Positions 54,116 through 64,000 of a DNA stretch of 64,000 nucleotides are shown piece after piece. The stretch comes from Rhodospirillaceae bacterium (lineage in GTDB: Bacteria; Pseudomonadota; Alphaproteobacteria; Puniceispirillales; Puniceispirillaceae), in NCBI GenBank assembly GCA_002731315.1, contig PCBG01000008.1:1-64000 (forward strand), written 5' to 3'. Below the pieces are notes generated by a model, which was given only the letters and a program-made list of their open reading frames with translations, did not search any database and was not told the origin of the DNA. The translations under genes and the position numbers were made by a program. Positions within the stretch are counted from its first letter, which is position 1; each line of letters begins with the position of its first letter.

Positions 54116-55538
54116 TAGGGCGCCCCCTGAAACCTTCGCAGCTGGCGATGGCGGTGGCGACAATATCGTCAACCTGTGGCAATGCCAGTTTTTCAAGATT
54201 GGCGGCATAAGGCATTGGCACATCCTTGCCAGTGACACGCGCAATTGGAGCATCCAGCCAGTCAAACGCCGTTTCCATTACCTGCATGGCAATTTCTGAT
54301 CCAACCCCGGCGAAGGGGAAACCCTCTTCACAGGTAATCAGTCGCGAGGTCTTTTTGACGGACTGAACAATGGTCTCGGTGTCCAGCGGCCGGATGGTAC
54401 GCAGATCGATCACCTCTGCCGAAATGCCCTGTTCAGCCAGCCGGTCTGCAGCATCCAGCGCGCGGCCAACCATAATGGAAAAGGCCGTGATAGTGATATC
54501 ACTGCCTTCCCGCACAATATTTGCGCGGCCAATCGGCACAACCCAGTCGTCATCATCCGGCACTTCAAAGCTCTGCCCGTACATCACCTCATTTTCGAGG
54601 AATATCACCGGGTTTGGATCCCTGATGGCTGCTTTCAGTAACCCTTTTGCATCTGCCGCTGACCATGGGGATACCACTTTCAGCCCCGGGCAATGCGCAT
54701 ACCAGCTGGCATAGCATTGTGAGTGCTGTGCCGCGACGCGGCTGGCCGCGCCGTTCGGCCCGCGAAAGACAATCGGACATCCCATCTGGCCCCCCGACAT
54801 ATACAGGGTCTTGGCAGCGGAATTGATGATTTGGTCAATCGCCTGCATGGCAAAATTGAATGTCATGAATTCAATGACCGGGCGCAGATCGCCAAAGGCA
54901 GCACCAACACCAAGCCCGGCAAAACCCTGTTCGGTGATCGGGGTATCGATAACGCGTTTCGCGCCAAATTCAGCCAATAGCCCCTGAGTTACCTTATAGG
55001 CGCCCTGATATTCGGCGACTTCTTCACCCATCACAAACACACGATCGTCGGCGCGCATTTCCTCGGCCATGGCATCACGTAACGCCTCGCGCACCGTCAT
55101 GTCATTCATCTTGCCACTGGCAACCGGCTCGGATGCCATCGTCTCAATGACAGTCGTCGGCGCGGCAGACAAGACAGACACAGCAGATTCGGCCCCAGTT
55201 GACACCGGGACTGGCGACGCTGGGACTATCGATGCAGAGACTGCTGCCGCCACTGGCACTGTGGTTGCCACTGCAGCCACATCATCGGCGCTTTCCCCGT
55301 CTTCCAGCAGGATGGCAATCGGCATATTGACTTTCACCGCATCGGTTCCGGCTGCGACAAGCAGCTTGCCGATATTACCGTCATCCAGCGCTTCCACCTC
55401 CATGGTGGCCTTGTCGGTCTCAATTTCGGCGATCACATCGCCGCTTCGCACCGCATCGCCTTCAGCGACAAGCCATTTTGCAAGCGTCCCTTCCTCCATG
55501 GTTGGTGACAGGGCAGGCATTAGAATTTCAATTGCCAT
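54105..55538 (-). CDS. pdhB: pyruvate dehydrogenase E1 beta with N-terminal lipoyl domain
   Basis: The protein has 477 residues. A lipoyl domain (1-80, Lys43 in [10 protein letters not shown]) is joined by an Ala/Val/Thr/Ser linker (about 85-143) to the E1 beta transketolase-like part (from about 146, [15 protein letters not shown]). The extra lipoyl domain on E1 beta is known from Alphaproteobacteria. The operon therefore encodes two lipoylated subunits. Downstream pdhC overlaps it by 11 bases. Confidence 0.97.
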   Translation of the reverse strand: MAIEILMPALSPTMEEGTLAKWLVAEGDAVRSGDVIAEIETDKATMEVEALDDGNIGKLLVAAGTDAVKVNMPIAILLEDGESADDVAAVATTVPVAAAVSASIVPASPVPVSTGAESAVSVLSAAPTTVIETMASEPVASGKMNDMTVREALRDAMAEEMRADDRVFVMGEEVAEYQGAYKVTQGLLAEFGAKRVIDTPITEQGFAGLGVGAAFGDLRPVIEFMTFNFAMQAIDQIINSAAKTLYMSGGQMGCPIVFRGPNGAASRVAAQHSQCYASWYAHCPGLKVVSPWSAADAKGLLKAAIRDPNPVIFLENEVMYGQSFEVPDDDDWVVPIGRANIVREGSDITITAFSIMVGRALDAADRLAEQGISAEVIDLRTIRPLDTETIVQSVKKTSRLITCEEGFPFAGVGSEIAMQVMETAFDWLDAPIARVTGKDVPMPYAANLEKLALPQVDDIVATAIASCEGFRGRPNGN

Positions 55539-55541
55539 GCA

Positions 55542-56627
55542 TCAGCCCTCCATACCGGCCGCATCGCCAGCCAGGTCGTCGGCAAGCGGTTTCAGAATAT
55601 CGGTAAACAGCTCGGACACATCAGGTTCCGGGCTGATCTGGGCGAATTCGGTTGCCTTCGTAACAATCGCCTTCACATCTGAATCGATGGTCTTAAGCGC
55701 CTCTTCCGTCATGCTCTGTTTTATTAGAACATCGCGCAGTTGGTCGATTGGATCATGCTGTTTGCGCATAGCATCCACTTCTTCGCGCGTGCGATATTTT
55801 GCTGGATCGGACATCGAATGGCCGCGATAGCGATAGGTTTTCATTTCAAGAATGAACGGCCCCTTGCCAGAACGACAATGCTCCAGCGCTTCCGCCCCCG
55901 CGGCACGGACGGCCAGAACATCCATGCCGTCGACCTGCCGTCCGGGGATGCCATAAGCAGCACCGCGATCGGCAAGCGAGCGCCCCGCTGCCGCGCGGGT
56001 AACGGCTGTACCCATGCCATATTGATTGTTTTCAATCACAAACAGACAGGGCAGGTCCCACAAAGCCGCCATGTTAAAGCTCTCATAGACCTGGCCCTGA
56101 TTGACCGCACCATCGCCAAGAAAGGTAAGGCAGGCATTCGCCTCTTTGCGATATTTGTGGGAAAATGCCAGACCACAGCCAATCGGCACCTGTGCCCCGA
56201 CAATTCCATGCCCGCCAAAAAAATTCTTTTCGCGGCTGAACATATGCATTGAACCGCCCTTGCCGCGCGAATAACCGCCTTTGCGGCCGGTCAGTTCAGC
56301 CATGACCCCGTCGGCTTCCATACCGCACGCCAGCATATGGCCATGATCACGATAAGAGGTCACAACCGTATCGCCCGGCTTGCTGATGGATTGCAGGCCG
56401 ACAACAACCGCTTCCTGTCCAATGTAGAGATGGCAGAAGCCGCCAATCTGACCCATGCCATAAAGTTGCCCGGCCTTTTCCTCAAACCGCCGGATCAACA
56501 GCATGTCGCGATACATCGACACAAGCTCTTCGGTGGGTGGCATGTCATTAACTGCCGCCTTCGCGGAAGCTGCCTTTGGCGGCCGCCCCGGTTTGCGTTT
56601 GCGCGGTGCTTTTGTTGTCTTTGCCAT
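55542..56627 (-). CDS. pdhA: pyruvate dehydrogenase E1 alpha
   Basis: The protein has 361 residues and is thiamine-diphosphate dependent. The GDG...NN cofactor motif is in FLGDGAVNQGQVYESFNMAALWDLPCLFVIENNQ. Phosphorylation-loop-like YRGHSMSDPAKYR and the substrate region GQEAVVVGL are present. The first 25 residues are Lys/Pro/Arg-rich (TKAPRKRKPGRPPK), an AT-hook-like stretch without known role here. It is the first gene of pdhABC-lpdA, with a structured leader in front. Confidence 0.97.
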   Translation of the reverse strand: MAKTTKAPRKRKPGRPPKAASAKAAVNDMPPTEELVSMYRDMLLIRRFEEKAGQLYGMGQIGGFCHLYIGQEAVVVGLQSISKPGDTVVTSYRDHGHMLACGMEADGVMAELTGRKGGYSRGKGGSMHMFSREKNFFGGHGIVGAQVPIGCGLAFSHKYRKEANACLTFLGDGAVNQGQVYESFNMAALWDLPCLFVIENNQYGMGTAVTRAAAGRSLADRGAAYGIPGRQVDGMDVLAVRAAGAEALEHCRSGKGPFILEMKTYRYRGHSMSDPAKYRTREEVDAMRKQHDPIDQLRDVLIKQSMTEEALKTIDSDVKAIVTKATEFAQISPEPDVSELFTDILKPLADDLAGDAAGMEG

Positions 56628-56706
56628 AAGTTTCCCCGTTGGCTTTCTTCGCCAGTCGCAATCGGTGTGATAGCGGCTCGGCTGCCAGTTTGCTAATCAT
56701 CGGCAC

Positions 56707-56740
56707 ATTCGGGGATGGCCTGCGAAAAGCCGCCCCGAAT
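56707..56740 (-). promoter_or_regulatory. hairpin in the pdhA leader
   Basis: The inverted repeat ATTCGGGG (56707-56714) and CCCCGAAT (56733-56740) has additional GGC/GCC pairing inside. It lies 80-115 bases before the pdhA start, next to a very AT-rich stretch (about 56755-56835) that probably holds the promoter. No T-run follows, so an ordinary terminator for ftsB is unlikely. A regulatory role is inferred. Confidence 0.35.
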
Positions 56741-56834
56741 AAAGGCAAGCTTTCCTCGAAAATATATTTTTTGCAATTATTTTATTTATCTGTTTTTAAA
56801 TAGAAAAATTATAATAAACTGAATTATGGTTTAT

Positions 56835-57179
56835 TTATTGATCAACCAAATCTTCTGAAAATTTCAAATTCGAAAGATCGATTGTAATAATGACATCATT
56901 CGGCGCGTAAAGGCCGAGTTCGGCGCGCGCTGTTTCGGCCAGCATGTCCGCATCGACGGAATCGCTCCGCATCAGGCCAATGCGCTGCGCCAGAAATTGC
57001 TGATGTCTTTGCAGCAATTCCAGCTTTTCCTCGGCAAGGATAATTTTCCGGTCCAACTCCGGACGCGCGAGGATGCCGCGATCACCGGCGATGATATGAA
57101 AAACGAAAAACAGGACCAGCGCGGAGGTTAGCAGAAAACTGCCAGTCATGAAAATCAGCCTTTGCCGTGCAACATGCAT
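56835..57179 (-). CDS. ftsB: FtsB/DivIC-family septum formation initiator
   Basis: This is a small bitopic divisome protein of 114 residues. One membrane helix (about 10-30, MTGSFLLTSALVLFFVFHII) is followed by a heptad-type coiled coil (ELDRKIILAEEKLELLQRHQQFLAQRI) and a short end domain with ARAELGLYAPNDVIIT. ATG 57179 has AGGAG eight bases upstream. Its place between eno and pdhA is typical of Alphaproteobacteria. Confidence 0.9.
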   Translation of the reverse strand: MHVARQRLIFMTGSFLLTSALVLFFVFHIIAGDRGILARPELDRKIILAEEKLELLQRHQQFLAQRIGLMRSDSVDADMLAETARAELGLYAPNDVIITIDLSNLKFSEDLVDQ

Positions 57180-57327
57180 CCGCGCGCTCCTCTCACAGGG
57201 TTTAGACTCCCAGAACGCACAGTGAATCAAAGCCGATTCATCACGTCAACATAAAAGCGAATCGTGGGTTTCCCTCATTTTTATTAATGTCAGGCAATTC
57301 AGACCACGATTGGCTGCAGTCCTGCCC

Positions 57328-58617
<1,290 letters not shown>

Positions 58618-58634
58618 TTATTCAATGTCTTCCT

Positions 58635-59456
58635 CTAGCCGTCACGTCGCGCCGCATCAAGGCGTTGCAACTGCGCTAGAATGTCGGGCATGGCGTCCAG
58701 TGGCACCATATTGGGCCCATCAGAAGGGGCATTGTCCGGATCTTCATGACTTTCCATGAACAACCCGTTCACCCCGACAGCCACCGCGGCGCGCGCCAGA
58801 ACCGGCACAAATTCGCGTTGGCCGCCTGAACGTCTACCAAGGCCACCCGGCTGCTGGACAGAATGGGTGGCGTCAAAAATCACCGGATAGCCGATATCCG
58901 CCATTTGCGGCAAGCCGCGCATATCAGACACCAGCGTATTATAGCCAAAGGATGTTCCGCGCTCGGTCAGCAGGATATGTTCATTGCCTGCACCTGCCAC
59001 CTTTGCAGCTACATGCGTCATATCCCAAGGCGCAAGAAATTGCCCTTTCTTGATATTGACCACAGCGCCGGTTACTGCCGCTGCCAGCAACAAATCTGTC
59101 TGACGGCACAGGAAGGCAGGTATCTGCAATATATCCAGCACCTCTGCGGCGGGGCCACATTGATCGGGAAGATGCACATCACTCAGCACCGGACAGCCGA
59201 TGGCGGCACGCACCTCTGCAAGGATCTGTAATCCTCCGTCGATACCAACACCGCGCGCGGCATCCGCAGATGTCCGGTTGGCCTTGTCGAAGGACGATTT
59301 GTAAACAAACCCCATCCCCACATTCGCCGCCATGTTAGCCAGCCGCTCGGCGCAGAACAGCGCATGGTCGCGCCCTTCCACCTGACACGGCCCGGCAATC
59401 AGCAGCAGCGGTTGATCCGGCCCGCAGCCGGTGTCACCAATTGGCACTTGCTTCAT
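58635..59456 (-). CDS. kdsA: 3-deoxy-D-manno-octulosonate 8-phosphate synthase
   Basis: This enzyme makes KDO-8-phosphate for lipopolysaccharide from PEP and arabinose 5-phosphate. It has 273 residues. AGPCQVEGRD places a Cys at the position that is a metal ligand in class II enzymes, pointing to the metal-dependent type. YKSSFDKANRTS, SDVHLPDQ and FDATHSVQQPGG are further signatures. ATG 59456 starts a normal-length protein; the longer frame to 59516 overlaps the end of pyrG. LPS synthesis with KDO is implied. Confidence 0.96.
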   Translation of the reverse strand: MKQVPIGDTGCGPDQPLLLIAGPCQVEGRDHALFCAERLANMAANVGMGFVYKSSFDKANRTSADAARGVGIDGGLQILAEVRAAIGCPVLSDVHLPDQCGPAAEVLDILQIPAFLCRQTDLLLAAAVTGAVVNIKKGQFLAPWDMTHVAAKVAGAGNEHILLTERGTSFGYNTLVSDMRGLPQMADIGYPVIFDATHSVQQPGGLGRRSGGQREFVPVLARAAVAVGVNGLFMESHEDPDNAPSDGPNMVPLDAMPDILAQLQRLDAARRDG

Positions 59457-59478
59457 GATGCGTGGCTTCCCTGTATCA

Positions 59479-61221
<1,743 letters not shown>

Positions 61222-61308
61222 CTATGTCAACGTAAACAGGTTCAAGCCGCCAAAAATGCCTGTCTCCGACGTGGCCGGGCTTTGGAATTAGTCCAAAGGC
61301 TGAGTCAC

Positions 61309-61626
61309 TTAGTCGCTGGGAACAGCCGGCCCAGATGCAGGCGCCACCGGAGTTTCTTTGATTACCTCGTCGATGATCGATACATCCTCACGACCAGCAC
61401 CTGCCATTATGGCAAGAATTAGCGAAGTTGCAAAAAAGCAAGCTGCCAGAATTGCTGTCGCCCGGGTCAGCAGGTTAGCTGTACCACGCGCCGTCATAAA
61501 TCCGCCGCCACCGCCACCGCCGCCACCGCCAATACCAAGACCACCGCCCTCAGAACGCTGTAAAAGCACTACGCCAATCAGCGCCAGCGCAATCAGTATA
61601 TGAATGGTCAGGATCAGCGTTTGCAT
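61309..61626 (-). CDS. secG: preprotein translocase subunit SecG
   Basis: This small inner-membrane part of SecYEG has 105 residues. Two membrane helices (about 3-22 and 55-75) are separated by a cytoplasmic loop with LLQRSEGGGLGIG and a run of ten Gly, then the conserved RGTANLLTRATAILA. An Ala/Pro/Val tail ends the protein. The Gly run is coded by repeated GGC/GGT/GGA triplets and is a potential slippage site. It lies between tpiA and pyrG. Confidence 0.95.
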   Translation of the reverse strand: MQTLILTIHILIALALIGVVLLQRSEGGGLGIGGGGGGGGGGFMTARGTANLLTRATAILAACFFATSLILAIMAGAGREDVSIIDEVIKETPVAPASGPAVPSD

Positions 61627-61702
61627 TGATCAAAAAACCTGCTTGTTTGCAATCGCGCTGTTATATGGCCAGTCGATTTCAAATTCAAGCGTTGTATTGG
61701 GA

Positions 61703-62434
61703 TTACGACACATCTAAGGCGGCTTTGCAGATGGCGCCGAAATCATTAGCGTTCAGACTGGCGCCGCCAACAAGCGCACCGTCGACATTTGGCACGGCGA
61801 AGATTGCGCCAGCATTGTCCGGTTTGACCGATCCGCCATAAAGGACTGGCACAGCATTTAGCCCACGTCCATCTAGCCACTCACGAATCATTTGATGCAT
61901 CACGGCGATATCTGCTGTGCTGGCAACCTCGCCGGTTCCAATTGCCCAAACAGGTTCATAGGCGATCATCACATGCTGGGGGTCAATATCTTCAGGCATA
62001 GAGCCGACCAGCTGAGACAAAACGACCTTTTGGGCGCTGCCGGAATCACGTTCCTGTAACGTTTCACCGACACAGATCATTACAGACAAACCATCTGCAC
62101 GGGCGGTTTCCGCCTTGGCTCTAACCAGCGTATCTTCTTCCCCATGATCACTTCGCCGTTCAGAATGCCCAAGCAGCACGATATCTGCACCACATGCCGC
62201 CAACATATGGGCCGCCACATCACCTGTATGCGCTCCGCTCTTGGCTGCGTGACAATCCTGCCCACCAACCCGGATTCCGCTATCCGCAAGGCGCATCGCC
62301 ATATGCACCAGATAGGGATGTGGTGGAAACAGAATACGCGTCACGCCATCATATGTCTGACTTGTATAGGCCATTGCCAGCTGACCGGTCTCCTCCAATA
62401 GAGGATTCATTTTCCAATTGGCTGCAACAATCAT
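61703..62434 (-). CDS. tpiA: triose-phosphate isomerase
   Basis: This glycolytic enzyme has 243 residues. AANWKMN (catalytic Lys near 9), LLGHSERR (His) and AYEPVWAIGTG (Glu) are present, plus the phosphate loop VLYGGSVKPDNA and DGALVGGASL. ATG 62434 has GGAGGG seven bases upstream, so the longer frame from 62509 is rejected. It heads the long leftward run and is divergent from ppiD across about 290 bases. Confidence 0.98.
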   Translation of the reverse strand: MIVAANWKMNPLLEETGQLAMAYTSQTYDGVTRILFPPHPYLVHMAMRLADSGIRVGGQDCHAAKSGAHTGDVAAHMLAACGADIVLLGHSERRSDHGEEDTLVRAKAETARADGLSVMICVGETLQERDSGSAQKVVLSQLVGSMPEDIDPQHVMIAYEPVWAIGTGEVASTADIAVMHQMIREWLDGRGLNAVPVLYGGSVKPDNAGAIFAVPNVDGALVGGASLNANDFGAICKAALDVS

Positions 62435-62726
62435 ATCCGGCCCTCCAAAATCTGGCGCGCTGTTCGGCGCCCACCTCAGGGTGTTAGCGCAGCTGCCGAC
62501 GGCAGTCAAAAACTGGCTCGTGAGAACATCACGGTGCTGACACCGGCATGCAAAAAGAAAAACCTTGAATGGCTAACAAAATCTGACAATGGCCAAGGGC
62601 AAAATTGACAATTGCCCCGAAGCGGAACAGCCGGTACAAGTGCAACCAACGAATCGGTTTGTTTGCCGATGACATATCACTGTCGGCAGCCGGATAAGAC
62701 ATGTAATTTAAGCGCAGGGAACAACA

Positions 62727-64000
62727 ATGCTCCAGGCAATGCGTGGTGGCGCCAAGTCGCCCATAATGAAGGTTTTTCTGGTCTTTCTGGCCGCGGGCTT
62801 TGCACTGTGGGGCGTCGGTGATGTTACCACCGGCCTCATTGGTGGATCGGACAAGGCGATTTCTGCCGGTGATGAAAGCCTGTCACCTTCCGAGGTGGCC
62901 ATCGAATTTGATCGAACGCGCCGCAATTATATGCCTCAGGCTAGCACCGGCGAGGCCATTCAGGCCGGACTTCTGGCCGAACTTGCCGGCGCTCTGGCGC
63001 GCGATGTCGTGTTCCGCGCCGAGGCTAGTGAACTCGGACTTACAGTTACCCGCGACATGCAGCGCAGCGCCATCACCGACGAGCCGGCCTTCCGTGACGA
63101 ACTGGGCAATTTCTCGCAGACACGTTTTCTGTCAGCCCTTGCCAACGCCGGCATAAGCGAGGCGGAATATCTTGATCGTATCGATACACAGCTGCGTCGG
63201 GAACAGATTGTAGCTGCTGTGGCGGCCGGTACGCGTCAGCCTGACGCGGTTGCCCGAATTCTGTCTGCACATGACCTAGAACGCCGCACCGCGCAAATGA
63301 TCAGTGTGCCGGTAGACGCCGATGCCGTTCCCGCTCCTGACGAGACAACGCTTTCCAAATGGTTCGAGACAGTAAAATCCCGGTACGAGGCCCCTGCATT
63401 GCGGAGCGCCCGTGTCGGCTACATCTCGCCATCGCTTTTTGCTGACAGCATTACCGTCAACGAAGATGATATCGTTGCCGCGCTCGAAGACCGCCGCGAT
63501 GAATTCACCACGCCGGAAACGCGCACTATGCGGCAGATGGTGTTTGACAGCATTGAAAGTGCCGACAGCGCCTTTAACCGTGTCAGCAATGGCGAGGATT
63601 TCAATGATGTGGCAGCTGATTTGCTGGGATGGTCTAACGATGATGTGAGCCTTGGCAGCTTACCGCAATCCGATCTAGACACAGCGGTTGGCGATGCAGC
63701 ATTCAAGGTTGATGCTGGTGAATTTATCGGACCGGTTGAGTCTGCATTTGGTTTCCATGTGATCGCCGTTGACGGCATCACCCCCGGAACCGACGTCGAA
63801 CTTGAAGACGTGCGCGCCGAAATTACAGCCACCCTGCGTTTGGAAGCGGCAACAGACGCCATTTATGACAGTGCCAATGCGCTAGAAGATTCCCTCGCAT
63901 CCGGCGCCACGCTTGGTGAGGCGATTAACGCAGTTGGTGGCAAGATCGTAACGCTGACGGATATTAACATACGCGGCCGCGACATCGATGGCGCGGTGAT
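62727..64000 (+). CDS. ppiD: PpiD-type peptidyl-prolyl isomerase, 3' end outside window
   Basis: This is a periplasmic chaperone anchored by one N-terminal helix (about residues 13-31, IMKVFLVFLAAGFALWGVG). 424 codons are visible and the frame is open to the window edge. A SurA-like N-terminal domain (about 40-190) is followed by a rotamase region with GEFIGPVESAFGFHVIAVDGI near residue 330-350. AGGGA lies six bases before ATG 62727. It acts on the folding of outer-membrane and secreted proteins, and is divergent from tpiA. Confidence 0.9.
   Translation, partial: MLQAMRGGAKSPIMKVFLVFLAAGFALWGVGDVTTGLIGGSDKAISAGDESLSPSEVAIEFDRTRRNYMPQASTGEAIQAGLLAELAGALARDVVFRAEASELGLTVTRDMQRSAITDEPAFRDELGNFSQTRFLSALANAGISEAEYLDRIDTQLRREQIVAAVAAGTRQPDAVARILSAHDLERRTAQMISVPVDADAVPAPDETTLSKWFETVKSRYEAPALRSARVGYISPSLFADSITVNEDDIVAALEDRRDEFTTPETRTMRQMVFDSIESADSAFNRVSNGEDFNDVAADLLGWSNDDVSLGSLPQSDLDTAVGDAAFKVDAGEFIGPVESAFGFHVIAVDGITPGTDVELEDVRAEITATLRLEAATDAIYDSANALEDSLASGATLGEAINAVGGKIVTLTDINIRGRDIDGAV

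Noticed and set aside
54116..54265. 50-residue N-terminal extension of PdhC
   Set aside because: E2 proteins begin with the lipoyl domain; AGGGGG precedes ATG 54115; the extra part is a shadow of pdhB.
53451..54299. 282-codon open frame on the plus strand
   Set aside because: Antisense to pdhC and the end of pdhB; the Thr/Ala/Ser-rich translation mirrors the linker codons.

Overview
The window reads as a stretch of an alphaproteobacterial chromosome, probably from a marine heterotroph. The evidence is gene order and gene architecture. It has the block tpiA-secG-pyrG-kdsA-eno-ftsB-pdhA-pdhB-pdhC-lpdA-lipA-coq10, the block dusB-ntrB-ntrC-ntrY-ntrX-trkA-hfq, a fused ispDF, an E1-beta subunit carrying its own lipoyl domain, and sdhE placed between mfd and recG. 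A SAR116-type organism would fit the many EamA permeases, the sugar ABC system and the CoA-transferase genes, but the species assignment is inference only.

Layout. (1) 5-1335: tRNA-Ser(CGA) followed by a tiny AT-rich insertion that carries a SAM methyltransferase and is bounded by a 12-bp copy of the tRNA 3' end. The displaced tRNA terminator lies just beyond it. (2) 1556-13774: a carbohydrate locus with two divergent arms around a GntR/HutC regulator. The leftward arm is an ABC importer (binding protein, two permeases, ATPase) with an argininosuccinate-lyase-like enzyme embedded in it. The rightward arm is the regulator, a large PIG-L deacetylase, an EamA permease, a glucosamine-6-phosphate deaminase homologue and a glyoxalase, and a glucokinase gene converges on it. 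(3) 13838-15899: AT-rich DNA with a small secreted protein of unknown function, another EamA permease and a strong terminator. (4) 15900-20007: two convergent pairs, each one TIM-barrel isomerase plus one Gfo/Idh/MocA oxidoreductase. (5) 20218-23423: acyl-CoA dehydrogenase, HTD2-type hydratase and CaiB-type CoA-transferase. (6) 23424-29570: accessory genes, including an outer-membrane-protein remnant, TauE-like and EamA permeases, a complete fluoroacetate-dehalogenase-type hydrolase, a GST, a HugZ-like protein and a DsbA-family protein. (7) 29613-64000: dense housekeeping DNA with mfd, sdhE, recG, mazG, hfq, trkA, two nitrogen-type two-component systems, dusB, ispDF, pgpA, cinA, lipoate and pyruvate dehydrogenase genes, glycolytic genes, secG, pyrG, kdsA and the start of ppiD.

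The main candidate for something new is locus (2). A lyase of the fumarase/argininosuccinate-lyase superfamily, a PIG-L deacetylase, a glucosamine deaminase homologue and a glucokinase sit around one importer and one regulator. This could be a route for an amino-sugar conjugate with a C4-dicarboxylate, for example a bacillithiol-like GlcN-malate. The genes and motifs are seen in the sequence; the substrate is inference. Other points worth a second look are a GAFVGA (not GAFTGA) loop in NtrC together with an NtrX lacking that loop, the tRNA-Ser mini-island, and the acyl-CoA dehydrogenase without the usual C-terminal Glu.
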